A stretch of 5,029 nucleotides of DNA from contig CANQIY010000071.1 in the NCBI GenBank assembly GCA_947624125.1, positions 1 to 5,029 of the forward strand, given 5' to 3'. The notes below the pieces were generated by a model. It saw only the letters and a program-made list of their open reading frames with translations, ran no database searches and was not told the origin of the DNA. The stretch comes from an uncultured Bacilli bacterium. Lineage in GTDB: Bacteria > Bacillota_I > Bacilli_A > RF39 > UBA660. Positions within the stretch are counted from its first letter, which is position 1. Each line of letters starts with the position of its first letter. The position numbers and the translations under genes were made by a program. Below are positions 1 through 5,029 of the stretch, one piece after another.

Positions 1-357
1 CAAATAGCTGATGAAATTTTAGCCAAAGGTTATACAACCGATTTAGAAAAAGTTGAAGCAGCAGCTTCTAAGGTAAGTGAATATTATTATCAAGGCGTTC
101 ATGTCGAATCAGGATATGATTATAGAACTCCTTATGGGGTATTTGTTACGCATGAAGCATCATGTGCTGGTTGTACAAGAGCACTAATTTTAGTACTAGA
201 ATTAATGGGATTTACTAATTTAACTCATGCTAATGAAAATGGTTGGACACATCAATGGGTAATACTAACTATGGATGGTAAAAAAGGTTTTGCAGATGGG
301 CAAGTAGGATGGGCTGGTTATGGTTGCCATCCGGTTGCGGGTGAAAATTGTTTATAA
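1..357 (+). CDS. Transglutaminase-like domain protein, C-terminal fragment
   Basis: This is the 3' end of a gene that begins before the window; 118 residues are visible in frame 1, ending in tandem TAA TAA stops. The segment fits the papain-like transglutaminase fold with a Cys-His-Asp triad. C55 lies in an S-C-A-G-C-T-R-A-L context, comparable to the CxGYAxA helix start of the family. H84 lies in W-T-H-Q-W, matching the HAW motif, and D99 lies in F-A-D-G, matching the final Asp motif. Such domains act as cysteine proteases, amidases or cross-linking enzymes, and in Bacillota they often sit at the end of secreted or surface proteins. C109 and C117 near the C-terminus could form a disulfide, which would agree with export, but the N-terminus with any signal peptide is outside the window. 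Substrate and exact activity cannot be inferred. The fold call is fairly secure; extracellular location is inference. Confidence 0.75.
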   Translation, partial: QIADEILAKGYTTDLEKVEAAASKVSEYYYQGVHVESGYDYRTPYGVFVTHEASCAGCTRALILVLELMGFTNLTHANENGWTHQWVILTMDGKKGFADGQVGWAGYGCHPVAGENCL

Positions 358-367
358 TAATTACTTA

Positions 368-391
368 GGGTAAGCTAATGGCTTACCTTTT
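368..391 (+). terminator. Rho-independent terminator after the transglutaminase-like gene
   Basis: A perfect 7-bp inverted repeat, GGTAAGC (369-375) and GCTTACC (381-387), encloses a 5-nt loop and is followed directly by TTTT. A G-U pair (368 with 388) can extend the stem. It starts 11 nt after the TAA at 355-357. Stem, loop and T-run placement match an intrinsic terminator, separating this transcript from priA. The T-run is short, being interrupted by an A after four T residues. Confidence 0.8.
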
Positions 392-397
392 ATGTTA

Positions 398-426
398 TAG
401 ATTTTTATTTTAAAATATTTTATAAT
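398..426 (+). promoter_or_regulatory. Probable sigma-A-type promoter for priA
   Basis: A consensus -10 box TATAAT lies at 421-426. The best -35 candidate at 17-bp spacing is TAGATT (398-403), only 3 of 6 to consensus, and there is no TG extension. The position just after the terminator and before the priA ribosome site makes a promoter plausible. Transcription would start near 433, so the AAAGGAGA ribosome site (433-440) would lie at the very 5' end of the mRNA. In such AT-rich DNA a chance TATAAT is possible. Confidence 0.5.
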
Positions 427-444
427 TTAATTAAAGGAGATTAT

Positions 445-2631
445 ATGTACGCAGAAGTTTTAATTGAATATCCAACTAAAAAAATAGATAAATATTTTAC
501 TTATAAAATTCCTTCTATCTTATTATCAACCATTAAAAGAGGGATGAAAGTCAAAGTACCTTTTAATAATACCGTTATTAATGGTTTTGTGATGGATATT
601 AAAGACAGTGTTGAAAGTTCATATGCCATAAAAGAAATTACAGAAATAGTTGATGAAGAAATTATTTTAGATGATGAACTTATAAAACTAGGTTTATATA
701 TTAAAAATCAAACTTTATGTCCTCTAATTAGTGCTTATCAAGCTATGTTACCTAGTGCCCTAAAAATAAAAAATAGAACGACTGACTATAATCATTATAT
801 TAATTATTTAATGTTAAATAAAGATGAAAAAGAAATCGAAGATTATTTAGAAAAGTATTCGCAAGAAAATTTACAAAGTATTTTATTAAAAGATTTATTA
901 TTAAAGAAAAAAGTTTTAAAAAAAGATTATGCTTCTTATGTTGTTAGTGCGCTAAAGAAAAAAGAATTAATAAAAGAAGTAAAAGAAAAAGAATATCGGA
1001 TTAATAAAGAAAAAAAGGATAATTTAATTAAACATCCTTTAAATGAAGAACAAGCAAGAGCTTTTCATATTATTAATAATACCCATAATAATACAACTTT
1101 TTTATTAGAGGGAATAACCGGTTCAGGTAAGACAGAAGTTTATTTAAACTTAATTGATGCAACAATAAAAAAGGGAAAGACAGCCATTATGTTACTTCCG
1201 GAAATTAGTTTAACTATTGCCTTAGTTAATCGTTTTTATGAATGGTTTGGCGATAATGTTGCCATATTTCATAGTAATCTTTCGGATGGCGAAAAATATG
1301 ATGAATATTTAAAAATTATAAGAGGAGAAGTAAAAATCGTTATTGGAACTCGTTCAGCAATTTTTACGCCTTTAAAAAATATTGGCATAATCATTATTGA
1401 TGAAGAGCATAGTGATACATTTAAACAAGAAAATCAACCACGGTATCATGCTATTGATATTGCTAAAAAAAGATGTGAATATCATAATTGTCCTTTGCTA
1501 TTAGGAAGTGCAACTCCAACACTTGAAAGTAGAGCTCGGGCAATTAAAGGGGTTTATAAACATTTATTTTTAACAAAAAGAGCGGGAGAGGGAACACTAC
1601 CAAAGGTTCAAATTGTCAATATGGTTTATGAAGCCCATAAAAAGAATTTTATTTATAGTGAAGATTTAATAACGAAATTAAAGGAGTGTTTAGCTAAAAA
1701 TGAACAAGCCATTATTCTATTAAATAGAAGAGGTTATTCAACTACTATTAATTGTTCTGAGTGTGGTTTTACTTATAAATGTCCTAATTGTGATATAACA
1801 CTTACTTATCATAAATCTTCAAATAGTTTAAGATGTCATTATTGTGGATATAGTAAAATTTGTGAAGATAAATGTCCTAATTGTCAAAATGATTCGCTTA
1901 ATTATTTAGGACTTGGTACGGAAAAAGCCGAAATTGAATTACAAAAATTATTAAAAACGGCAAGAATAATTCGTATGGACCAAGATACTACTTCTAGAAA
2001 AGGAGCCCATGAAAAAATAATAAATGCTTTTAAAAATCATGAATATGATATTCTTTTAGGAACGCAAATGATTAGTAAAGGCTTTGATTTTCCTTATGTT
2101 ACTTTAGTTGGTGTTATTAATGCTGATAGTTCTTTAAATATTCCAGATTTTCGCAGTAATGAAAGAACTTTTTCCCTTCTTTATCAAGCTAGTGGAAGAG
2201 CTGGTAGAAATAAGCTTCCAGGAGAAGTAGTTATTCAAACATATAATCCCGATAATTATGTATTAAAATGTGTTAAAAATAATGATTTTAATAGTTTTTA
2301 TCAATATGAAATGAATATTAGAAAAATATTAAGTTATCCTCCATATTATTATTTAGTTAGTTTAAAAATAATTTCTAAAGACTATAATATTGCTCTTCAA
2401 AATGCCCAAAAAATTGCCACTTTTTTACATAACCATATCGATAAAACTTCCAAAATTTTAGGACCTACTACAGCTAGTTTATTTAAATTTAATAATACTT
2501 ATCGTTTTCAAATTGTAATTAAATATCGTTTTGATAATATGTTAAAAAAGACTTTAGAATATTTAGATAGCATTTATATTAATGAAAAAGATGTCAATTT
2601 AGAAATTGATATTGACCCTCTTCATATTTAA
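445..2631 (+). CDS. priA: Primosomal protein N' (PriA replication-restart helicase)
   Basis: PriA is a 3'-to-5' superfamily 2 DNA helicase that recognises stalled or abandoned replication forks and directs reloading of the replicative helicase. The 728-residue length is close to the E. coli protein (about 732). Residues 1 to about 105 resemble the N-terminal 3'-end-binding domain, followed by a lysine-rich winged-helix-like stretch to about 195. Helicase motifs are all present: Walker A GITGSGKT (223-230, K229), DEEH Walker B (319-322), GSATPT (354-359), GTQMISKGFDF (539-549) and ASGRAGR (582-588). Eight zinc-binding cysteines sit at 437, 440, 446, 449, 464, 467, 477 and 480, with an extra C473. 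The ATG at 445 has GGAG 5 nt upstream and gives the expected N-terminus. No terminator separates it from queA 61 nt downstream, so read-through is likely. In many Bacillota priA lies with coaBC, def and fmt, which are not seen on either side here. Confidence 0.97.
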   Translation: MYAEVLIEYPTKKIDKYFTYKIPSILLSTIKRGMKVKVPFNNTVINGFVMDIKDSVESSYAIKEITEIVDEEIILDDELIKLGLYIKNQTLCPLISAYQAMLPSALKIKNRTTDYNHYINYLMLNKDEKEIEDYLEKYSQENLQSILLKDLLLKKKVLKKDYASYVVSALKKKELIKEVKEKEYRINKEKKDNLIKHPLNEEQARAFHIINNTHNNTTFLLEGITGSGKTEVYLNLIDATIKKGKTAIMLLPEISLTIALVNRFYEWFGDNVAIFHSNLSDGEKYDEYLKIIRGEVKIVIGTRSAIFTPLKNIGIIIIDEEHSDTFKQENQPRYHAIDIAKKRCEYHNCPLLLGSATPTLESRARAIKGVYKHLFLTKRAGEGTLPKVQIVNMVYEAHKKNFIYSEDLITKLKECLAKNEQAIILLNRRGYSTTINCSECGFTYKCPNCDITLTYHKSSNSLRCHYCGYSKICEDKCPNCQNDSLNYLGLGTEKAEIELQKLLKTARIIRMDQDTTSRKGAHEKIINAFKNHEYDILLGTQMISKGFDFPYVTLVGVINADSSLNIPDFRSNERTFSLLYQASGRAGRNKLPGEVVIQTYNPDNYVLKCVKNNDFNSFYQYEMNIRKILSYPPYYYLVSLKIISKDYNIALQNAQKIATFLHNHIDKTSKILGPTTASLFKFNNTYRFQIVIKYRFDNMLKKTLEYLDSIYINEKDVNLEIDIDPLHI

Positions 2632-2662
2632 GATGAAATTCATTCCCTTCTTTAAAGATAAG

Positions 2663-2671
2663 TGATATAAT
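2663..2671 (+). promoter_or_regulatory. Extended -10 promoter for queA
   Basis: TGATATAAT at 2663-2671 is a perfect TGn-TATAAT extended -10 element. No good -35 is present: the hexamer at 17-bp spacing, TTCCCT, matches poorly. That is tolerated when TGn is present. A start near 2678 would leave about a 15-nt leader carrying the AGGA ribosome site (2681-2684), 8 nt before the queA ATG. queA may therefore be expressed both from here and by read-through from priA. Confidence 0.6.
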
Positions 2672-2692
2672 GAAAAAACGAGGAAGTATATT

Positions 2693-3715
2693 ATGAATAT
2701 TGAAGATTATGATTATGAATTAGATGAAAAATTTATTGCTCAAAAGCCTCTTAAAGAGCGTAGTGAATCGAAATTAATGCTTTTAAATAAAGAAACGGGA
2801 GAATATACCCATACGAAGTTTTATCATATAATTGACTATTTAAATAAAGGTGATGTTTTAGTTTTAAATGACACTAAAGTTTTACCAGCTCGTTTAATGG
2901 GTGAAAAGGAAGAAACAAAGGCTAAAATTGAAGTTTTACTACTTAAAAATATCGAAGGGGATAAGTGGGAATGTTTAGCAAGACCCCTAAAAAGATTAAA
3001 AGAGGGAACAGTAATCAAATTTAATGCTCAATTAACAGGAACTTTAATAACCAAAAAAGAAGATGGGCTTGCTATAATCGAATTCCATTATGAAGGCATA
3101 TTTTTAGAAATTATTGAAAATATTGGCCTTATGCCTCTTCCACCTTATATTCATGAAACATTAAAAGAAAATGCTCGTTATCAAACCGTATATGCTAAGT
3201 ATTTAGGAAGTGCAGCAGCTCCGACCGCAGGCCTTCATTTTACAAAAGATTTACTTCAAAAAATTCAAGAAAAAGGAGTTATTATTTGTTATGTTACTTT
3301 ACATGTTGGCCTTGGAACATTTAGACCAGTTAATACTACTGATATTAGAAAACATCATATGCATAGTGAATTTTATCAAATGACGGCTCCGGTTGCGAAA
3401 ATATTAAATAATGCAAAAAAACAGGGCCAAAAAATATATGCTGTTGGAACAACTAGTACAAGAGTTTTAGAAACTATTATGCAAAAATATCATGAATTTC
3501 GGGAAGATGCTGGCAATACAGATATTTTCATTTATCCCGGTTATAAGTTTTTAGCTATTGATGGTTTGATTACTAATTTTCATCTTCCTAAAAGTACTTT
3601 ACTTATGTTAGTAAGTGCGCTTTCCAAAAGAGAATATATTTTAAATGCTTATGAAGAAGCTAAAAAATCCCATTATCGTTTCTTTTCTTTTGGTGATGCC
3701 ATGTTTATTAAATAA
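2693..3715 (+). CDS. queA: S-adenosylmethionine:tRNA ribosyltransferase-isomerase
   Basis: QueA transfers and isomerises the ribosyl group of S-adenosylmethionine onto preQ1 already placed at tRNA position 34, giving epoxyqueuosine in the cytoplasm. The product has 340 residues, normal for the family. Family hallmarks appear in order: VLNDTKVLPARL (about 57-68), LPPYI (149-153), RYQTVYAK (162-169), GSAAAPTAGLHFT (172-184), TLHVGLGTFRPV (202-213), a following HHMHSE block, AVGTTSTRVLET (250-261), TNFHLPKSTLLMLVSA (294-309) and the C-terminal YRFFSFGDAM. One small departure is Y-L before GSAAAPTAG, where Pro is common. The start is supported by AGGA 8 nt upstream and by the expected N-terminal opening (DYDYELDEKFIAQKP). 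The partner gene tgt lies about 540 bp downstream on the same strand, beyond an opposing gene. The TAA stop directly abuts the stop of that gene. Confidence 0.98.
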   Translation: MNIEDYDYELDEKFIAQKPLKERSESKLMLLNKETGEYTHTKFYHIIDYLNKGDVLVLNDTKVLPARLMGEKEETKAKIEVLLLKNIEGDKWECLARPLKRLKEGTVIKFNAQLTGTLITKKEDGLAIIEFHYEGIFLEIIENIGLMPLPPYIHETLKENARYQTVYAKYLGSAAAPTAGLHFTKDLLQKIQEKGVIICYVTLHVGLGTFRPVNTTDIRKHHMHSEFYQMTAPVAKILNNAKKQGQKIYAVGTTSTRVLETIMQKYHEFREDAGNTDIFIYPGYKFLAIDGLITNFHLPKSTLLMLVSALSKREYILNAYEEAKKSHYRFFSFGDAMFIK

Positions 3716-3721
3716 TTATTT
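3710..3721. repeat. 12-bp AT-only palindrome centred on the abutting stop codons
   Basis: AAATAATTATTT is its own reverse complement, and its centre (between 3715 and 3716) is exactly the junction of the queA TAA and the reverse-strand TAA. A hairpin of A-T pairs only would be weak, so a function as a bidirectional terminator is doubtful. Two abutting TAA stops generate the core TAATTA palindrome automatically, and only three further pairs are needed beyond that. Confidence 0.35.
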
Positions 3722-4159
3722 TTTAATTAAATTTCTATCCCATATATTGGTATATAATTTAAAATGATTATTTAAATTTTTTTCTAAGTAAATTAAAGCT
3801 GAGTCATAAAAGCCAAAATTCTTTTTTAATAATTCTAAGCGTTCATCTATGGTATTAGCGCATTCATAAGCCTCTAAAAAGAGTAAATCAGGGTCAACCA
3901 TTTTAATATAAAAATAAGCTTTTTCATCATCATTTAAAAGATGATATTTGTTAGGGCGTAGTAATAATTCAAGTGATGTAAAAGTCATTAAAGTTAAAAA
4001 ACCATAAGAATTATTATAGAATAGTGTATGCCAATTATTAACGTATTCATCTATTTCAAAAGCTCTTTCTTTGGTTAAAGTGTTAAAACGAGTAAATTTT
4101 AAAGAATGATAAAAACGATTAATAGAATTTTTATCGACTTGAACATTAACCTTTCGCAT
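3716..4159 (-). CDS. Uncharacterised 147-residue protein between queA and tgt
   Basis: I do not recognise a family. The frame is open for 147 codons from an ATG (4157-4159 on the plus strand), with GAGGA (4170-4166) 6 nt upstream and a near-consensus promoter before it, so it is very likely a real gene. The product has no signal peptide or clear membrane segment; the most hydrophobic stretch (around residues 53-67, GFLTLMTFTSLELLL) is short and broken by polar residues. It appears mostly helical, is rich in aromatic residues (about 25 Phe, Tyr and Trp by hand count) and has one cysteine, in an Y-E-C-A-N context. No zinc motif, nucleotide-binding loop or DNA-binding motif is visible. It is transcribed divergently from tgt and convergently with queA, with no bases between the two stop codons. 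A link to queuosine metabolism is suggested only by position. Base composition looks like that of its neighbours, with no sign of a mobile element. Confidence 0.8.
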   Translation of the reverse strand: MRKVNVQVDKNSINRFYHSLKFTRFNTLTKERAFEIDEYVNNWHTLFYNNSYGFLTLMTFTSLELLLRPNKYHLLNDDEKAYFYIKMVDPDLLFLEAYECANTIDERLELLKKNFGFYDSALIYLEKNLNNHFKLYTNIWDRNLIKK

Positions 4160-4165
4160 GCTAAT

Positions 4166-4170
4166 TCCTC
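4166..4170 (-). promoter_or_regulatory. Ribosome binding site of the 147-residue gene
   Basis: On the minus strand the sequence GAGGA precedes the ATG by 6 nt. This fixes the start at 4159 and supports translation of a gene that has no recognised homologue. Confidence 0.75.
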
Positions 4171-4184
4171 ACTTTTGATTTATT

Positions 4185-4213
4185 AATATAAAGTTATTTT
4201 CGAGATTTGTCAA
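4185..4213 (-). promoter_or_regulatory. Near-consensus promoter of the 147-residue gene
   Basis: Read on the minus strand, a perfect TTGACA -35 box (4213-4208) is followed after exactly 17 bp by TATATT (4190-4185), 5 of 6 to the -10 consensus. Transcription would start near 4178, about 19 nt before the ATG. By match to consensus at both boxes this is one of the two best promoters in the window. Its -35 overlaps the -35 of the tgt promoter on the other strand. Confidence 0.8.
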
Positions 4214-4235
4214 GTTATAAAAATCATGGTATAAT
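4207..4235 (+). promoter_or_regulatory. Strong extended -10 promoter of tgt
   Basis: The -35 box TTGTCA (4207-4212) matches 5 of 6 consensus bases. A 17-bp spacer ends in TGG (4227-4229), giving an extended TGn, followed by a perfect TATAAT (4230-4235). Transcription would start near 4242, about 16 nt before the TTG start codon. Five bases of the -35 are shared with the -35 of the divergent gene's promoter, so the two polymerase sites cannot be occupied together. Confidence 0.82.
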
Positions 4236-4244
4236 TTTTTCGTT

Positions 4245-4250
4245 AGGAAG
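4245..4250 (+). promoter_or_regulatory. Ribosome binding site that sets the TTG start of tgt
   Basis: AGGAAG lies upstream of the TTG at 4258-4260, with 9 nt between AGGA and the start codon. No ATG or GTG is found in frame near it, and the next in-frame ATG (4351) would remove about 31 conserved residues. This site therefore decides the start. Confidence 0.75.
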
Positions 4251-4257
4251 TGAGATA

Positions 4258-5029
4258 TTGCAACTTTTATATACTTTAAAAAAGACATCGAAAAAGAATG
4301 CGGCGCGTTTAGGAGAAATTAATTATAATGGACAAATTTATGAAACACCGATGTTTATGCCAGTGGGAACTAATGCAACCATTAAAACTTTAGCTCCAGA
4401 GGAAATCAAAGAAATTGGCTGTGGGATTATTTTAGCTAACACTTATCATTTACATTTAAGACCCGGAGAAGATATTGTGAGTAAAGCTGGAGGTCTTCAT
4501 AAATTTATGAATTATGATGGACCGATTTTGACTGACTCGGGTGGTTTTCAAGTTTTTAGTTTAGCAAGTAAAAAAGATATAACAGAAGAGGGGGTAGCCT
4601 TTAAAAATCATTTAAATGGCGATAAATTATTTTTAACACCAGAGGATTCGATTAGAATTCAACAAAAATTAGGTAGCGATATCGTAATGAGTTTTGATGA
4701 ATGTGTTAAATGGCCCGCAGAGAGAAGTTATATGGAAGAAAGTGTACAAAGAACTTTACGTTGGGCTAAAAGAGGTAAAGATGCTTTTTGTGGCCAAAGC
4801 CAAATGTTATTCGGTATTGTTCAGGGTGGAGAATATGAAGATTTAAGAAGGTTATGTGCAACTGAACTAGTTAAAATGGATTTCGATGGTTATGCCGTTG
4901 GTGGAACAAGTGTTGGAGAAGATAAAAAAACGATGTATAAAATGGTGGAATATTCAACACCGGCGCTTCCCAAAGACAAAATTCGTTATTTAATGGGGGT
5001 AGGTGACACGATTGATTTAATTGAAAATG
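4258..5029 (+). CDS. tgt: Queuine/preQ1 tRNA-guanine transglycosylase, 3' end cut by window
   Basis: Tgt replaces guanine at position 34 of tRNAs for Asp, Asn, His and Tyr with preQ1, the step before QueA. From the TTG start, 257 codons are visible of a family that is usually 370-390 residues. Conserved blocks are ARLG (16-19), [10 protein letters not shown] (29-38), [12 protein letters not shown] (59-70), [12 protein letters not shown] (91-102) with D93 equivalent to the Asp of the DSGGFQ motif, SFDEC (145-149), GIVQGG (186-191), [11 protein letters not shown] (211-221) and YLMGVG (244-249). The block corresponding to the second catalytic Asp (MFDC motif) and the C-terminal zinc site (three Cys, one His) lie beyond the window, so completeness cannot be judged. 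TTG is chosen because the N-terminus it gives aligns with the usual Tgt opening and has a ribosome site. One departure is Thr217 where Leu is common in GGLSVGE. It has its own strong promoter and is split from queA by an opposing gene. Confidence 0.96.
   Translation, partial: MQLLYTLKKTSKKNAARLGEINYNGQIYETPMFMPVGTNATIKTLAPEEIKEIGCGIILANTYHLHLRPGEDIVSKAGGLHKFMNYDGPILTDSGGFQVFSLASKKDITEEGVAFKNHLNGDKLFLTPEDSIRIQQKLGSDIVMSFDECVKWPAERSYMEESVQRTLRWAKRGKDAFCGQSQMLFGIVQGGEYEDLRRLCATELVKMDFDGYAVGGTSVGEDKKTMYKMVEYSTPALPKDKIRYLMGVGDTIDLIEN

Noticed and set aside
890..1020. Long A-runs in the lysine-rich part of priA as possible frameshift or slippage sites
   Set aside because: The frame continues intact to the full expected length with all helicase motifs, and A-runs are expected for lysine codons in such AT-rich DNA.
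2633..2643. ATGAA-A-TTCAT inverted repeat followed by a pyrimidine-rich run, considered as a priA terminator
   Set aside because: A one-base loop cannot form a stable hairpin, the stem is AT-rich, and no true T-run follows it.
2633..2665. Ten-codon mini-frame (ATG to TGA) one base after the priA stop, possible leader peptide for queA
   Set aside because: No ribosome site precedes it, and its TGA is part of the extended -10 element, so it would not be in the queA transcript that starts downstream.
2836..3018. 60-codon reverse-strand open frame
   Set aside because: It lies wholly inside queA in an antisense frame and its translation resembles no family I know; it is a shadow of the conserved queA coding sequence.
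4236..4257. preQ1 riboswitch before tgt (and likewise before queA)
   Set aside because: The predicted leaders are only about 15 nt, shorter than the smallest preQ1 aptamer, and no hairpin with a downstream A-rich pseudoknot strand is visible.
445..5029. Recoding of TGA as tryptophan (Mycoplasma-type code)
   Set aside because: Tryptophan is TGG in priA, queA and tgt, and no in-frame TGA interrupts any gene.
1..5029. CRISPR arrays, insertion sequences, tRNA or rRNA genes
   Set aside because: No spaced direct repeats, terminal inverted repeats with a transposase, or cloverleaf or rRNA sequences were seen; the genes leave gaps of under 100 bases.

Overview
The window is AT-rich bacterial chromosome, with G+C by eye near 30 percent. 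It has AGGA/GGAG-type Shine-Dalgarno sites, sigma-A-like TATAAT promoters, AGA-heavy arginine usage and TAA at all four visible stop codons. Tryptophan is encoded by TGG and no in-frame TGA occurs, so the Mycoplasma-type code is not in use. Together this suggests a low-GC Bacillota, perhaps an uncultured gut lineage near Erysipelotrichia/RF39. That placement is inference.

Layout: (1) 1-357, the 3' end of a gene for a transglutaminase-like domain, probably of an exported protein, closed by a hairpin terminator. (2) 445-2631, priA, the replication-restart helicase, complete. (3) 2693-3715, queA, queuosine biosynthesis, complete. No terminator separates it from priA, but it has its own extended -10 promoter. 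(4) 3716-4159 on the minus strand, an unrecognised 147-residue protein whose stop codon abuts the queA stop. (5) 4160-4257, a compact divergent control region whose two promoters overlap at their -35 boxes. (6) 4258 to the window end, tgt, tRNA-guanine transglycosylase, starting at TTG and cut by the window edge.

Tgt and QueA act in succession. Tgt exchanges guanine-34 for preQ1 in tRNAs with GUN anticodons, and QueA then adds the cyclopentane-type ring from S-adenosylmethionine to give epoxyqueuosine. In many bacteria the two genes are adjacent and co-directional. Here a minus-strand gene with its own strong promoter sits between them, so tgt must be transcribed separately or by read-through antisense to that gene.

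The most notable points are this intervening unknown gene and the shared -35 region between it and tgt. A third is that all four predicted promoters sit so close to their genes that the 5' leaders would be only about 10-20 nt. No mobile element, CRISPR array, tRNA, rRNA or riboswitch was found.
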